A stretch of 64,000 nt of DNA from Alphaproteobacteria bacterium (GTDB lineage Bacteria > Pseudomonadota > Alphaproteobacteria > Rhizobiales > Rhizobiaceae), in NCBI GenBank assembly GCA_018823835.1, contig JAHJHT010000013.1:372001-436000 (forward strand), given 5' to 3'. Position 1 is the first letter of the stretch. Every line of letters starts with the position of its first letter. Below the pieces are notes generated by a model, which was not told the origin of the DNA, searched no databases, and was given only the letters and a program-made list of their open reading frames with translations. Below, piece after piece: positions 53,270 to 64,000 of this stretch. The position numbers and the translations under genes are program-made.

Positions 53270-54310
53270 CTAGAACGACGTCACCACGCCGATGCCGCTG
53301 CCTTCGAAGCGGTCCATCGCCATCAGCGCCTGTGGCGCCTCGGCAAGGCTGAGCCGCTTGCCGACCAGCATCTGGGGGGCCAGCTTGCCGGTGCGGATCA
53401 TTTCCATCATCGACTGGTAGCGGAATGCCTGCATGCCGTGGCTGCCGCGGATCTCGAGTTCGAAGGCGATGACCTTGGCCATCGGGATCTGCGGCTTTGC
53501 GTGCTCGCCGAGCATCAGGCCGACCTGCACGTGGCGACCGCGCCGCCTGAGGTTCGAGATCGAATTGAAGCAGGTCGCCGGGTGGCCGAGCGCGTCAATC
53601 GACATGTGGGCGCCGCCATTGGTGATCTGTTTCACCGCGCGCACGACATTCCCGGTCTCGGCAGCATTGACGGTGGCGACCGCGCCGACTTTCCTGGCGA
53701 AGTCCAGTTTCTCGTCGGTCAGGTCGATGGCGACGACATTCGCGCCCATCGAACTGGCGATCATGATCGCCGACAGGCCAACGCCGCCGCAGCCATGCAC
53801 CGCAACCCATTCGCCGGGCGTGACGCGGCCCTGGTCGACGACGGCGCGAAACGAGGTGACGAATCGGCAGCCGAGGCTGGCAGCGGTGGCAAAGTCCATC
53901 TCTTCGGGCAAGGAGACGAGGTTGATGTCGGCAAAATCAATGGCGACATACTCGGCAAACGAACCCCAGGCCGAGAAGCCGGGCTGGAACTGGTTCTCGC
54001 AGACCTGGTGGTTTCCCGAGGCGCATTCGAAGCAACGCCCGCAGCCGCCGACGAAGGGCACGGTGACGCGGTCGCCTTCCTTCCAGCGCGTCACGCCGCT
54101 GCCGACGGCAGCAACCGTGCCGGCCAGTTCGTGGCCCGGCACGTGCGGAAGGCAGATGTCGGGATCGTGACCCATCCAGCCGTGCCAGTCGCTGCGGCAG
54201 AGCCCGGTCGCCTCGACCTTGACCACCACGCCGTCGCGGGTTGGCGTCGGGTCGGCAACGTTCTGGATGGTCGGCGGCTCGCCAAAGGCTTCGAAAACGA
54301 CGGCTTTCAT
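53270..54310 (-). CDS. Zinc-dependent alcohol dehydrogenase (MDR family)
   Basis: 346 residues. Catalytic zinc ligands Cys in [10 protein letters not shown] and the HE pair in VPGHELAG, structural zinc in [16 protein letters not shown], and [13 protein letters not shown] for NAD(P). The substrate is unknown. It is divergent from the LuxR response regulator at 54547, with a ~236-bp gap. A regulatory link to the signalling genes is possible because related kinase/regulator sets in Pseudomonas control alcohol oxidation, but that is inference. Confidence 0.87.
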   Translation of the reverse strand: MKAVVFEAFGEPPTIQNVADPTPTRDGVVVKVEATGLCRSDWHGWMGHDPDICLPHVPGHELAGTVAAVGSGVTRWKEGDRVTVPFVGGCGRCFECASGNHQVCENQFQPGFSAWGSFAEYVAIDFADINLVSLPEEMDFATAASLGCRFVTSFRAVVDQGRVTPGEWVAVHGCGGVGLSAIMIASSMGANVVAIDLTDEKLDFARKVGAVATVNAAETGNVVRAVKQITNGGAHMSIDALGHPATCFNSISNLRRRGRHVQVGLMLGEHAKPQIPMAKVIAFELEIRGSHGMQAFRYQSMMEMIRTGKLAPQMLVGKRLSLAEAPQALMAMDRFEGSGIGVVTSF

Positions 54311-54546
54311 GGTGTCTCTCCGGGCAGCCGTGGTCGGGCGTCGCCGAAGGCCGCATTGCAAATCAGGGCCGCGAATGGAGCATGCCGGCGCGGGATCGTG
54401 CAAGCGGCCGCGGCGACTTCTGCTTGCCCGAAGGTCAAGCTGCGGGATGCTTCCAGCCAAACGACAATGTACTATTTGCCAATGAGCTATAGGCTGCGCT
54501 GCGTCTATCGTGACAATCGCACAGGGAGCAGGGGAGGGCTCGCCGC

Positions 54547-55224
54547 ATGACCAATGACGTCGCCCGGTTTCTCATCATCGACGACCATCCGCTGTTTCGC
54601 GAGGCGCTGCACAGTGCGGTGCGCATGGCCTATCCCGACGTCGATACGATCGAGGCGAAATCGATCGGCGAGGCGCTCGATGTGCTTTCGGGCGCACAGA
54701 GCTTTGACCTGGCGCTGCTCGACCTCACCATGCCCGGTGTCCAAGGATTCGAGGGGCTGCTGGAATTGCGAACGCGCTATCCGCGGCTGCCGGTCGTGGT
54801 CGTTTCCGGTCACGACGACCCACGCATCATCTCGGAAGCGCTCTCCTACGGTGCAGCGGGCTTCATTTCGAAATCGGTACGCAAGAGCGACCTGGCGGCG
54901 GCTATCCGCTCGGTCATGGAAGGCGCCGTCCACGTGCCAGAAAACTACGCCGGGCTGCCGGCCGACGACGACAGCGCCGACCGCGCCGAGATGGTACGCC
55001 GCCTGTCGACTCTGACGCCGCAGCAATTGCGCGTGCTGCACATGCTGCGCCAAGGGTTGTTGAACAAGCAGATCGCCTACGAGTTGCAGGTCGGCGAGAC
55101 GACGGTGAAGGCGCATGTCTCGGAAATCCTGCGCAAGCTCAACGTCTACAGCCGGACACAGGCGGTCATCGAGGTCTCGAAGCTCGACAACGCAGAACTC
55201 TTTCGCGAGCAGGCGGGGCTTTAG
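54547..55224 (+). CDS. LuxR/NarL-family response regulator
   Basis: 225 residues. A receiver domain (about 7-125) with the acidic pair in IIDDHPLF and phosphoacceptor Asp59 in LLDLTMPG. A NarL-type helix-turn-helix (about 160-215) has [22 protein letters not shown] and [12 protein letters not shown]. It is convergent on the hybrid kinase at 55231 (6 bp between stops), so the two are likely a cognate pair although not cotranscribed. Targets unknown. Confidence 0.9.
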   Translation: MTNDVARFLIIDDHPLFREALHSAVRMAYPDVDTIEAKSIGEALDVLSGAQSFDLALLDLTMPGVQGFEGLLELRTRYPRLPVVVVSGHDDPRIISEALSYGAAGFISKSVRKSDLAAAIRSVMEGAVHVPENYAGLPADDDSADRAEMVRRLSTLTPQQLRVLHMLRQGLLNKQIAYELQVGETTVKAHVSEILRKLNVYSRTQAVIEVSKLDNAELFREQAGL

Positions 55225-55230
55225 CGGGCT

Positions 55231-56565
55231 TCAGGCCAGAAGATGCGCCATCAGCGCCCGGAGTTGAGCGGGCTTGACCGGCTTGCGCATCATCTCGATG
55301 CCGCTGGCCTTGACGATGCCGGCCAGCGCGTCGGAGGCATCTGCGGTGATGATCAGGCCTGGCACGTTGGTGCCCAGCCGGTCGCGTATGGCGCCAATGG
55401 TGACGCTGCCGAGGTCGCCATGGTCAAGGTGCTGGTCGGCAATCACGATGTCAGGGCGCCACGAGCCGTCCTGCAGCAGCGCGATGGCCTCGGCGGTCGT
55501 GGCGGCGGCCCGCGCTGCGCACTGCCAGCGGCCGAGCAGGGCGGTCATGCCGTCGCGGACAGCCGGATCGTTCTCGACCAGCAGAACCTTGGTGCCGAAC
55601 AGGCCGTAGCCGCGCGGGCGCTCCAGCCCGCTGCGCAGACCGGCCAGGTCGCTCGGGACCCCGGCTGACAGCGGCACCTCGACATGGAAGACCGTGCCGC
55701 GCCCGACGCGTGACGAGAAGGAGACCGGATGGGCAAGCGCACCGGCCATGCGGCGCACGATGGCAAGGCCCAGCCCCAGCCCGCCGCCTGCCAGGGCCGA
55801 ATCGCCCGCGCCACGGTGGAATTCCTCGAAAACGGCCTCGCGCTGGTCCTCGGGTATTCCGCTGCCGGTGTCGACGATGTCGACCCGGATCTTGCCAGTG
55901 CGCCGCCGCGCCGCCACCAGCACGCCGCCCGAGTGCGTGTAGCGCAGCGCGTTCGACAGGATGTTTTGCAGGATGCGGCGCAGCAGGATGCGGTCGGAGC
56001 GAACCACGGCGTCGGTGGCGCGGAAGCCGAGCTTCAGCCCCTTCTGGCGCGCCAGCGGCTCGAAATCCGACTTCAGCGACGAGAAGAGCCGCTCCAGTGA
56101 GACGTCGGAAACCTCCGGCTGTACTACGCCGGCATCGAGCTTGGAGATGTCGAGCAGAGTGCGTAGCAGGTCTTCCATCGTCTCCAGAGAGCGTTCGACC
56201 TGGCGCACCAGCGTGCGGCCCTCCTCGGAGGTCTGGATCTCGGCAAGGGCGGAGACCGAGAGATGCGCGGCGTTCAGCGGTTGAAGAACGTCGTGGCTGG
56301 CAGCCGCCAGAAAGCGCGTCTTGGACAGGTTGGCGAGCTCGGCCGTTTCCTTGGCGGCGCCGAGAGCCAGGTTGGACTGTTCGAGATTGCGCAGCGTCGC
56401 GCGCAGTTCCTCGGTGCGGCTGCGCACGCGGTTTTCCAGCCCGATCGCCGTCTGGAACAGCGAAAACGCGTTGCCCTGCTGGTCCATCGACCGCTCGACG
56501 CGCGAAATCAGCGCGGCGTTGATCTTCTTCAGCTTGTCGATGTCGTCGATGTCGCGAACAGGCAT
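55231..56565 (-). CDS. Hybrid sensor histidine kinase with C-terminal receiver (NahK-like)
   Basis: 444 residues without membrane segments. An N-terminal coiled coil (about 10-80) is followed by HisKA with His91 in [12 protein letters not shown], HATPase (about 200-310: [27 protein letters not shown]) and a receiver with Asp377 (IADQHL). It has no sensor domain of its own; the FIST protein encoded 2 bp upstream probably senses for it. This matches NahK/NosP pairs, where a haem-FIST protein inhibits the kinase when it binds NO. Confidence 0.88.
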   Translation of the reverse strand: MPVRDIDDIDKLKKINAALISRVERSMDQQGNAFSLFQTAIGLENRVRSRTEELRATLRNLEQSNLALGAAKETAELANLSKTRFLAAASHDVLQPLNAAHLSVSALAEIQTSEEGRTLVRQVERSLETMEDLLRTLLDISKLDAGVVQPEVSDVSLERLFSSLKSDFEPLARQKGLKLGFRATDAVVRSDRILLRRILQNILSNALRYTHSGGVLVAARRRTGKIRVDIVDTGSGIPEDQREAVFEEFHRGAGDSALAGGGLGLGLAIVRRMAGALAHPVSFSSRVGRGTVFHVEVPLSAGVPSDLAGLRSGLERPRGYGLFGTKVLLVENDPAVRDGMTALLGRWQCAARAAATTAEAIALLQDGSWRPDIVIADQHLDHGDLGSVTIGAIRDRLGTNVPGLIITADASDALAGIVKASGIEMMRKPVKPAQLRALMAHLLA

Positions 56566-56567
56566 GG

Positions 56568-57737
56568 CTATTCCGCGGCCTGCCGAAGGCCAAAGGCGAT
56601 GCCGGTAAAAGTCTGGTTCAGGTGCATCGAGCGGTATTGCTCGCCATAGGTGCCGAAGCCGATGACATTGTTTTCGCGGTAGAGCTCCGAAATGTCGCGC
56701 GAGACCTGGCGGTTGCGCGCGTCCAGGCGGCGCAGGACGCAGTCGAAGCCGAGGATCATGTCGATGCCGCCCAGGCGGTCGTTGACGCTGGCCAGAGCCT
56801 CGCGCGTCGATTCCACCATGCCCGTCGGCTGCGCGATGGACAGGACGAGCCCGTCATCGATTGCGCAGAAAAACGACAGGGAACCGTCGGGGTGCATCCT
56901 CTGGATCGAGCGGCAATAATACTCGCCGCCGACACGCATCACCACCGGGTGCGAGGCGAAGCTCAGCGGCGTCAGGTTGTCGGGCGCCACGCCGACCGCC
57001 GATGCATAGACTTCCGCCGCCGGCCCGGCGTTGAACTCGTGGACGATGCGCCGGTCAGGGTCCGACGCGGTAACGACCAGCTTGTCGCCGGTCGGCACGA
57101 AATTCTCGGTCTTGAAGACGTGGAAGGGGATGGCGGTCGAGATCAGTACGACAACGGCGCAGTCGGAGGCGACTTCGCCGTCGCAGATCAGCGTGGTTGT
57201 CTCGAACTTGAGGTCGTCGCCAGCCGAGCCGCCGAGCAACGGGATATCGTCGAGGCTCCAGTGAATGGCCGAGGTGACCGATTCCTCCGAATAGGAAAGC
57301 CCGTCGATGAAGGACAGCGCGAAGACCTGGCTGCCGCCGGAACGGTCGGTCTGGCTGTAGAGCTTGAGCTTGAGGTGTTCGACCTCGGCGGCGATCGCCT
57401 CCATGCCGGGCGAACTGATGCCACGAACCATGGTGCTGACGGCCGAAAAGGCGGCCGCGGGGAAAAGGATCGCCACGGCATGGCCCTCTTCCAGTCCGCC
57501 CGGCGTGATCTCGCCCGCCGTCGAGCAGCCGGCGTAGGACAGGCCGGCGACATGCGTCGCCCAGGCCGCGGCAAGATCGTGGGCGTCAAACAGCGCCTGC
57601 GAAAAGAACAGCAGCGCAAAGCCGGCGTCGATGGCCTCCGCCTCGGTTGCGACCGAGCGTGCAAAGCCTTCGGCGTCGGCCGTGTCGGTGGTCAGCACCG
57701 TCAGGCCGCTGGCATAGCTCGTACGTGTGCAACCCAG
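56568..57737 (-). CDS. nosP: FIST-domain sensory protein, NosP-like, with a possible CTG start
   Basis: About 389 residues with FIST_N ([16 protein letters not shown] region, [12 protein letters not shown]) and FIST_C. NosP proteins are FIST haemoproteins that bind nitric oxide and regulate a neighbouring kinase. The haem ligand cannot be picked from this sequence alone. A strong GGAGGA (57746-57751) lies 8 nt upstream of an in-frame CTG at 57737, right where similarity starts. The ATG at 57866 lacks a ribosome site and would add 43 unlikely residues. No in-frame ATG, GTG or TTG fits better. It is followed after 2 bp by the kinase. Confidence 0.8.
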   Translation of the reverse strand: MGCTRTSYASGLTVLTTDTADAEGFARSVATEAEAIDAGFALLFFSQALFDAHDLAAAWATHVAGLSYAGCSTAGEITPGGLEEGHAVAILFPAAAFSAVSTMVRGISSPGMEAIAAEVEHLKLKLYSQTDRSGGSQVFALSFIDGLSYSEESVTSAIHWSLDDIPLLGGSAGDDLKFETTTLICDGEVASDCAVVVLISTAIPFHVFKTENFVPTGDKLVVTASDPDRRIVHEFNAGPAAEVYASAVGVAPDNLTPLSFASHPVVMRVGGEYYCRSIQRMHPDGSLSFFCAIDDGLVLSIAQPTGMVESTREALASVNDRLGGIDMILGFDCVLRRLDARNRQVSRDISELYRENNVIGFGTYGEQYRSMHLNQTFTGIAFGLRQAAE

Positions 57738-57987
57738 CTGCTTGCTCCTCCGATAGCGCCCCCCTGCGCTGTTGCATACTTGTCCGGAAGGCGGAGCCAA
57801 TGCAATATGGCTGGGCTGCGGCCCGTGACCGAAAGTACAATATACGCTTTCGGGGTGGGCCTGCATTCTGACCGAACCGTAGCTGGAGACTGGCGAAAGA
57901 GTGCCTGGTCTGAAGGCTTTCGGACCTGCCGGACCGTCAACGGAACCGGTGTCAATTGTACCAAGGCGGATGACCTAGGGAGGGAAA
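57738..57987. promoter_or_regulatory. nosP/cox divergent promoter region
   Basis: About 250 bp between the divergent nosP-like and coxS starts if nosP begins at 57737. A purine-rich GGGAGGG at 57978-57984 is the coxS ribosome site. I saw no recognisable operator. Confidence 0.4.
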
Positions 57988-58472
<485 letters not shown>

Positions 58473-58473
<1 letters not shown>

Positions 58474-58558
58474 GTGATGGTGAATCGTCGAGGCTGAACG
58501 GGCCGGGCTGGATGCCCACCGCGACGCCATCGACGCTTTGATCCGTTCACCATTCACC
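58473..58558. repeat. Imperfect inverted repeat between coxS and coxL
   Basis: GGTGATGGTGAA (58473-58484) begins on the last base of the coxS stop and is mirrored by TTCACCATTCACC (58546-58558) close to coxL, with one extra base on the right arm. The ~60 bp between arms is GC-rich. It resembles a small insertion or mRNA-stability element. Confidence 0.45.
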
Positions 58559-58581
58559 AATCGTTCCGGGAGGAAATTCTG

Positions 58582-60930
58582 ATGGGTATCGAAGGCGTAG
58601 GCGCACGCGTTGCGCGCAAGGAAGACAAGCGATTCATCACCGGCGCCGGGCGCTATGTCGATGACATGATCGTGCCAGGCATGAAGCATGCCGCATTCGT
58701 GCGCAGCCCGCACGCTCATGCTGAGATCGCCGGCATCGACGTCAAGGCGGCTCAGGCCATGCCCGGCGTGCACGGGGTGCTGACCGGCAGGGAACTCAAG
58801 GCCGACGGCATCGGCAACCTGATCTGCGGCTGGATGATCCATTCCAAGGACGGCACGCCGATGAAGATGGGCGCCTGGTCGCCGCTCGCGGTCGACAGGG
58901 TCCGCTATGTCGGCGACGCGGTGGTGATCGTGGTGGCCGACACCAAGGGCCAGGCGCGCGACGCCGCCGAAAAGGTCGAGATCAGCTACAAGGAGCTGCC
59001 TGCGGTCACGGATGCCTCCAAGTCGATGGACGCGGGCGCGCCGCAGATCCACCCCGAGGCCGAAAACAACCTGATCTTCGACTGGGACATCGGCAATGCC
59101 GACGAGACGGCCGCCGCCTTCAAGAATGCTGCGCATGTCGTCAAGCTCGACATCGTCAACAACCGGCTTGTGCCAAACGCCATGGAGCCGCGCGCGGCAC
59201 TCGGCCACTACGACAAGGCCGAGGACCACTACACCTGCTGGACGACGTCGCAGAACCCGCATGTCGCCCGCCTGGTGATGAGCGCCTTCTACAATGTCGC
59301 GCCGGAAAACAAGCTGCGCGTCATCGCGCCCGACGTCGGCGGCGGCTTCGGCTCGAAGATCTACATCTACCCGGAAGAGATCGTCTGCCTGTGGGCCTCC
59401 AAGAAGACCGGCGTGCCGGTGAAATGGGTCGCCGACCGTACCGAGAGCTTCCTCACCGACGCGCATGGCCGCGACCACCACACGCATGCCGAAATGGCCT
59501 TCGACAAGGACCACAATATCCTCGGCCTGAAGGTCGAGACCAAGGCCAATCTCGGCGCCTACATGTCGCTGTTCTCGTCAGCGACGCCGACCTATCTCTA
59601 CGCGACGCTGTTGTCGGGCCAGTACAACATCCCGGCCATCCACGCCAACGTGAAGGCGATCTACACCAACACCGCGCCTGTCGATGCCTATCGCGGGGCA
59701 GGGCGGCCGGAGGCCACCTTCGTCATGGAACGCATGATGGAGATCGCGGCGCGGCAGTTTGGCCTCTCGCCGGCGGAACTGCGCCGCAAGAACTTCGTCA
59801 CCCAGTTCCCGCACCAGACGCCGGTCATCATGTGCTACGACGCCGGCGACTACGCCGCCTCGCTCGACGCGGCGATGCTGGCTGCTGACTATGCCGGCTT
59901 CCCGCAGCGCAAGGCGCAGGCCGCCAAGGCCGGCAAGCTGCGCGGCATCGGCATGTCCTGCTACATCGAGGCCTGCGGCATCGCGCCGTCGGCAGCGGTG
60001 GGATCTCTCGGCGCCGGCGTCGGGCTCTGGGAATCGGCCGAGGTCCGCGTCAACGCGGTCGGTACCATCGAGGTGCTGACCGGCTCGCACAGCCACGGCC
60101 AGGGCCACGAGACGACCTTCGCCCAGCTCGTCAACGAACGCTTCGGCGTGCCGCTCGACTCCGTATCGATCGTGCACGGCGACACCGACAAGGTGCAGAT
60201 GGGCATGGGCACCTACGGCTCGCGCTCGGGCGCGGTCGGCATGTCGGCCATCGTCAAGGCGCTCGACAAGGTCGAGGCCAAGGCCAAGAAGATCGCCGCA
60301 CACCTGCTCGAAGCCGACGAGGGTGACATCGTCATCGAGAACGGCACGCTGAAGGTTGCGGGCACCGACAAGAACGTGCCGTGGTTCCAGATGGCGCTCG
60401 CCGCCTACACCGCCCACAACCTGCCGGGCGGCATGGAGCCGGGCCTCAAGGAAACGGCCTTCTACGATCCGTCGAACTTCACCTTCCCGGCGGGCTGCTA
60501 CATCTGCGAGGTCGAGGTCGATCCTGATACGGGCATGACGGAGATCGTGCAGTTCGTCGCGGCCGACGATTTCGGCAACATCATCAATCCGATGATCGTC
60601 GAGGGCCAGGTGCATGGCGGCATCGCTCAGGGCGTCGGACAGGCGCTGCTGGAAGGCGCCTTCTACGACGCGTCGGGCCAGCTGCTGACAGCGAGCTACA
60701 TGGACTACACCATGCCGCGCGCCTCGGACCTGCCATCGTTCCAGCTGTCGACCTCGAACACCCCGTGCCCGAGCAACCCGCTGGGCATCAAGGGCTGCGG
60801 CGAGGCCGGCGCCATCGGCTCGCCGCCGGCGGTGATCAATGCGATCACCGACGCGCTCGGCCACGAAAACCTGACCATGCCGGCAACGCCCCAGAAAGTC
60901 TGGGCGGCCGCGCGTGCAGCCAAGCACTAA
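58582..60930 (+). CDS. coxL: CO-dehydrogenase-type large (molybdenum) subunit, form II
   Basis: 782 residues of the xanthine-oxidase-family Mo subunit. The active-site loop reads AYRGAGR (369-375), the signature of form II enzymes; proven high-affinity CO oxidisers (form I) have AYxCSFR with the Cys that holds copper. GGGFGSKIY and [11 protein letters not shown] form the cofactor site with the catalytic Glu. Form II enzymes may oxidise CO weakly or act on other substrates such as aldehydes or purine-like rings. RBS GGAGGAAA, start ATG 58582. Confidence 0.93.
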   Translation: MGIEGVGARVARKEDKRFITGAGRYVDDMIVPGMKHAAFVRSPHAHAEIAGIDVKAAQAMPGVHGVLTGRELKADGIGNLICGWMIHSKDGTPMKMGAWSPLAVDRVRYVGDAVVIVVADTKGQARDAAEKVEISYKELPAVTDASKSMDAGAPQIHPEAENNLIFDWDIGNADETAAAFKNAAHVVKLDIVNNRLVPNAMEPRAALGHYDKAEDHYTCWTTSQNPHVARLVMSAFYNVAPENKLRVIAPDVGGGFGSKIYIYPEEIVCLWASKKTGVPVKWVADRTESFLTDAHGRDHHTHAEMAFDKDHNILGLKVETKANLGAYMSLFSSATPTYLYATLLSGQYNIPAIHANVKAIYTNTAPVDAYRGAGRPEATFVMERMMEIAARQFGLSPAELRRKNFVTQFPHQTPVIMCYDAGDYAASLDAAMLAADYAGFPQRKAQAAKAGKLRGIGMSCYIEACGIAPSAAVGSLGAGVGLWESAEVRVNAVGTIEVLTGSHSHGQGHETTFAQLVNERFGVPLDSVSIVHGDTDKVQMGMGTYGSRSGAVGMSAIVKALDKVEAKAKKIAAHLLEADEGDIVIENGTLKVAGTDKNVPWFQMALAAYTAHNLPGGMEPGLKETAFYDPSNFTFPAGCYICEVEVDPDTGMTEIVQFVAADDFGNIINPMIVEGQVHGGIAQGVGQALLEGAFYDASGQLLTASYMDYTMPRASDLPSFQLSTSNTPCPSNPLGIKGCGEAGAIGSPPAVINAITDALGHENLTMPATPQKVWAAARAAKH

Positions 60931-60942
60931 GGGAGAGACAGC

Positions 60943-61740
60943 ATGTACTCGGTAAATTACCATCGCGCCTCCTCCGTCGCCGACGCGGCCAAGCTGCTGG
61001 CTTCGGAGGACGCCAAGGCGCTGTCGGGCGGCATGACGCTGATCCCGGCGATGAAGACGCGGCTTGCCGCGCCTTCCGACCTCGTCGATCTCGGCCACAT
61101 CGCCGATCTCAAGGGCATCACGGTGTCCGGGAAGACGGTCACCATCGGCGCGGCCACGACGCATGCCGAGGTCGCCAACAATGCCGCGCTGAAGCAGGCC
61201 GTACCCGCGGTGGCGCATCTTGCCTCGCTGATCGGCGACCCGCATGTCCGCCACAAGGGCACGATCGGCGGCTCGGTGGCCAACAACGACCCGGCCGCCG
61301 ACTATCCGGCGGCCCTCCTGGCGCTCGGCGCCACCATCGTCACCAACAAGCGGTCGGTTGCGGCGGACGAGTTCTTCACCGGCCTGTTCGAGACGGCACT
61401 CGAGGACGGCGAGATCATCACCTCGGTGAGCATCACGGCGCCCGACAGGGCCGGCTACGAAAAATTCCGCAACCCGGCTTCGCGCTACGCCATTGTCGGC
61501 GTGTTCGTCGCCAAGGGCCCGAACGGGGTGCGGGTGGCCGTTACCGGAGCCGGTGACGAAGGCGTATTCCGCTCGAGCGAGCTCGAATCCGCGCTTGGCG
61601 GCAGCTTCACGCCGGAAGCTGCGGCAGGCGTGAAGGTTTCGGCCGACAACCTGATGAGCGACATGCACGCTTCAGCCGAGTACCGCGCCAGTCTGATCAC
61701 GGTGATGGCCAAGCGCGCCGTGACGCAGGCCAACGGCTAG
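60943..61740 (+). CDS. coxM: CO-dehydrogenase-type medium (FAD-binding) subunit
   Basis: 265 residues of the xanthine dehydrogenase FAD-binding family. The FAD motifs LSGGMTLIPAMK, TIGAATTHAEV, GDPHVRHKGTIGGSVANNDPAADY and the C-terminal CO_deh_flav_C domain are in order. It accepts electrons from CoxS. It is 12 bp after coxL and ends the operon at the terminator at 61761-61787. Confidence 0.92.
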   Translation: MYSVNYHRASSVADAAKLLASEDAKALSGGMTLIPAMKTRLAAPSDLVDLGHIADLKGITVSGKTVTIGAATTHAEVANNAALKQAVPAVAHLASLIGDPHVRHKGTIGGSVANNDPAADYPAALLALGATIVTNKRSVAADEFFTGLFETALEDGEIITSVSITAPDRAGYEKFRNPASRYAIVGVFVAKGPNGVRVAVTGAGDEGVFRSSELESALGGSFTPEAAAGVKVSADNLMSDMHASAEYRASLITVMAKRAVTQANG

Positions 61741-61760
61741 GTCATCCCGACAAGCATAGG

Positions 61761-61787
61761 AAAAGGGGCCGAGAGGCCCCTTTTTTT
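61761..61787 (+). terminator. Rho-independent terminator after coxM
   Basis: GGGGCC / GGCCCC stem with a GAGA loop, A-run before and seven T residues after; starts 20 bp past the coxM stop. Confidence 0.9.
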
Positions 61788-61891
61788 GCGCTGGCGCGGA
61801 AGGCCAGGAGTCGGCGCGGGCGCAGCGCGCCATTGCGACCGCATGGCTTTCCGACGGCCCTGCCGCTACTGTTGTGCAGGGGAGATCTCGG

Positions 61892-63625
61892 ATGCAGCGT
61901 CGCCTAGCCGCCATTCTAGCCGCCGACGTTGTCGGCTATTCCCGCATGATGGGGCAGGACGAGTCCGGAACTCTGGGCCGCATGACAGACATGCGGCGCG
62001 ACATGATCGAGCCGCTCATCGCCAGACACCGGGGGCGCATCGTCAAGCTGATGGGCGACGGCCTGCTGGTCGAATTTTCCAGCCTGGTGGATGCCGTGCA
62101 ATGCGCGATGGGCTGGCATCCGGGGGCCGCAGGCCATGCCGCCAACCAGGGCCCTGAAACCCATATCCGCTTCCGCATCGGCATCAACATCGGCGATGTG
62201 CTGATCGAAGGCGACGACATTCACGGCGACGGCGTCAACATTGCTGCCAGGCTGGAAGGGCTGGCTGAACCCGGCGGCACCTGCATCTCCGCCGACGCCT
62301 ACCGGCAGGTGCGCGGCAAGGTCGACATCTCCTTCGAAGACATGGGCGACCATGCGCTGAAGAACATTGCCGAACCCGTCAGGGTCTATCGGCTCTCCGG
62401 CAGGCCGGGCGAAGATGCAGTTCCGGCGGAAGCCGAGGACGCTCCGGCCTATTCGGTGCATCAGTCAGTTGCGATCCTGCCCTTTGCCAACATGAGCGGC
62501 GACCCGGAGCAGGAATATTTCGCCGACGGGATCACCGAAGACATCATCACCGACCTGGCCAAGCTGCCGGGCATGTTCGTCATCGCCCGGAATTCGTCGT
62601 TCCGTTACAAGGGGAAAAATCCCGATATCCGGCAGGTATGCCGCGAACTTGGGGTCAAATTCGCGCTCGAAGGCAGCGTGCGCAAGGCCGGATCGCGGGT
62701 GCGCATCACGGCACAGCTGATCGAAGGCGCGAAAGGCGGGCATGTCTGGGCGGAACGCTACGACAGGGAACTGGAAGACATCTTTGCGGTGCAGGACGAG
62801 GTAACGCGCGAGATCGTGCGCGCACTCGAACTCAAGATGTCGCACGGCGAAACAACACGGCAGCGCGCCGATACCAGCAATGCGCTCGCCTATGATCTTG
62901 TGCTGCAGGGACGCGAGCAGCGCCATCTGTTTTCCAAGGAGAGCAATCTGCGCGCGCGCCAGCTGTTCGAGCGCGCGATAGGGGTCGACCCCGACTATGC
63001 GGCGGCCCATGCGGGGCTGGCGCTTTGCGGTCTTCACGCCTGGCTACATGGCGCGCAGAAGGAACTGGAGAGCGCGTATGAAATCGCGAAGCACGCCAAG
63101 GCGCTTGACCCGTCTCTGCCAGTTGCCTGCGAGGCGCTGGGCAATGTGCTGTTGTTCATGGGGCGCCAGGACGAGGCGGTGGCCGAAGCCAGGCAGTGGG
63201 TCGAGCTAGAGCCCGGCAATGCCGACGCCTATGCCAACCTGGCCGGCGCGCTGTCAATTTCCGGCGAACCTGAGAAGATCAATGCCCTGATTGACAGGGC
63301 GATCAGCCTCAACCCCTTCTATCCCTTCTACTACACGCTCTACAAGGGAATGGCCTCGCTGCTGATGCATCGCTACGCGGAGGCTCTCGACTTGCTGAAA
63401 CGCAGCGCCGCCCGCAATCCCGAGGCCATGCATGCGCATCTGTTTCTTGCGGCATGCCTTGGCCTGTTGGGCGATGCGGCATCGGCCCGCGCCGCACTGG
63501 ACGAGGTCTTTCGTATCCATCCGGGGTTTTCGACAGGGTGGGTGAAGACCTATTTTCCCTACAAGCGTGCGGCCGACCTGGAACTGCTTGTCGGCGGACT
63601 GCGCCTTGCCGGACTCTCCGACTAG
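61892..63625 (+). CDS. Class III adenylate cyclase fused to a TolB-like/TPR region
   Basis: 577 residues from ATG 61892 after GGGGAG (GTG 61874 also in frame). An N-terminal soluble cyclase domain (about 5-165) has metal Asp12 and Asp56, Lys52, and DDIHGDGVNIAARLEG with the Asp/Asn/Arg set expected for an ATP-using enzyme. A FlgO/TolB-N-like segment follows (about 190-310: VAILPFANMSGDPEQEYFADG, GHVWAERYDRELEDIF) and then several TPR repeats (about 330-560). There is no membrane segment. Rhizobial genomes carry many copies of this architecture with undefined inputs. Confidence 0.88.
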   Translation: MQRRLAAILAADVVGYSRMMGQDESGTLGRMTDMRRDMIEPLIARHRGRIVKLMGDGLLVEFSSLVDAVQCAMGWHPGAAGHAANQGPETHIRFRIGINIGDVLIEGDDIHGDGVNIAARLEGLAEPGGTCISADAYRQVRGKVDISFEDMGDHALKNIAEPVRVYRLSGRPGEDAVPAEAEDAPAYSVHQSVAILPFANMSGDPEQEYFADGITEDIITDLAKLPGMFVIARNSSFRYKGKNPDIRQVCRELGVKFALEGSVRKAGSRVRITAQLIEGAKGGHVWAERYDRELEDIFAVQDEVTREIVRALELKMSHGETTRQRADTSNALAYDLVLQGREQRHLFSKESNLRARQLFERAIGVDPDYAAAHAGLALCGLHAWLHGAQKELESAYEIAKHAKALDPSLPVACEALGNVLLFMGRQDEAVAEARQWVELEPGNADAYANLAGALSISGEPEKINALIDRAISLNPFYPFYYTLYKGMASLLMHRYAEALDLLKRSAARNPEAMHAHLFLAACLGLLGDAASARAALDEVFRIHPGFSTGWVKTYFPYKRAADLELLVGGLRLAGLSD

Positions 63626-63670
63626 GCCGACTGCCAAACCGGCGATGTCAGCGCTAAACCCGTGCAGACC

Positions 63671-63976
63671 TCACTTGATGTAGCTGTTGCCTGAGGGGCG
63701 GATCTGGCCGTTCGGCTGCAGGATTGGCACGTCCAGCCTTGGCTGCGATGCGCCGACGGTGGCACGGTCCCGGTCGCGCAAGTTCTGCTGCTGCAGTTGA
63801 AAGGCCGCGCGGCCCTGTTCGTCGCGCAAGGCCTGCAGTTCGGCTGCCGTGAGACCTCGCAGAGCCGCCTCGTTTTCCGCGGCCGGGTCTGCTAGAGCCG
63901 TCGTCGCCGTGGCGGCGAGGGCAAGGGCGAGGCCTAGAAGCCCGGCCATCGCCGGTCTCTTGCTGAACAGGGACAT
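63671..63976 (-). CDS. Small secreted protein of unknown function
   Basis: 101 residues. A signal peptide (residues ~1-29, ending ALADPA) is followed by a short, Gln/Arg-rich, probably helical region (LTAAELQALRDEQGRAAFQLQQQ) and a loose tail with PILQPNGQIRPSGNS. I do not recognise a family. It converges on the TPR cyclase and no partner gene is visible in the remaining bases. Confidence 0.65.
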   Translation of the reverse strand: MSLFSKRPAMAGLLGLALALAATATTALADPAAENEAALRGLTAAELQALRDEQGRAAFQLQQQNLRDRDRATVGASQPRLDVPILQPNGQIRPSGNSYIK

Positions 63977-64000
63977 CGCAGCGGTTCCTTTGTCCTTTAG

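Noticed and set aside
57586..57840. A short minus-strand frame starting with ATG and followed by a good ribosome site (alternative start of the FIST gene)
   Set aside because: It is in a different phase from the FIST domain and stops early. Used as a leader it would need a frameshift, for which there is no evidence; the CTG start explains the same ribosome site.

Overview
The window is GC-rich, densely coded alphaproteobacterial chromosome and fits the Rhizobiales, most likely the Mesorhizobium/Aminobacter-type Phyllobacteriaceae. Three things support this: a RirA iron regulator with its three cluster cysteines at 91, 99 and 105; an acpXL-lpxXL locus for the very-long-chain fatty acid of lipid A; and the conserved run erpA-dgt-argS-SPOR protein-nagZ-scpA-scpB-tatABC-serS-surE-pcm-nlpD. 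The genus is inferred, not proved. I saw no rRNA or tRNA gene, CRISPR array, insertion sequence or prophage.

Layout. 0-4.4 kb: the end of cobQ, a TauE/SafE permease, a TerB-like protein, exonuclease III, and a membrane class III cyclase with a haem-type (CxxCH) sensor domain. 4.4-22.4 kb: the core housekeeping run, with a 1,130-residue acidic SPOR protein and an ABC ATPase lodged between scpB and tatA. Its only long gene-free stretch (17.14-18.05 kb) carries a small family of palindromic repeats. 22.5-28.9 kb: an M20 peptidase and a complete oligopeptide-type ABC importer on the minus strand. 29-34.2 kb: an L,D-transpeptidase and a three-gene cytoplasmic molybdoenzyme that best fits sulfite-oxidising SoeABC. 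34.2-39.1 kb: lpxXL, adh, two fabF-like genes and acpXL on the minus strand. 39.3-47 kb: a histidine-phosphatase-like protein, a transporter, gabD, galM, a GFA protein, a sugar kinase and a YtkA/MauG pair. 47-53.3 kb: an Lrp regulator with putA, a haem monooxygenase, rirA, a phasin and a MaoC hydratase. 53.3-61.8 kb: an alcohol dehydrogenase, a LuxR response regulator, a hybrid kinase and a NosP-like FIST protein, next to a form II CO-dehydrogenase-type operon (coxS-coxL-coxM). 61.9-64 kb: a second cyclase fused to TPRs and a small secreted protein.

The most interesting groupings are: (1) the paired ketosynthases of the acpXL locus, one of which has lost its catalytic Cys and first His, as in ketosynthase/chain-length-factor pairs; (2) the FIST/kinase/regulator signalling module flanked by redox enzymes, whose FIST gene may start at CTG; (3) the haem-sensor cyclase; (4) a histidine-phosphatase-like secreted protein with Ser in place of the nucleophilic His; (5) the repeat cluster downstream of tatC.
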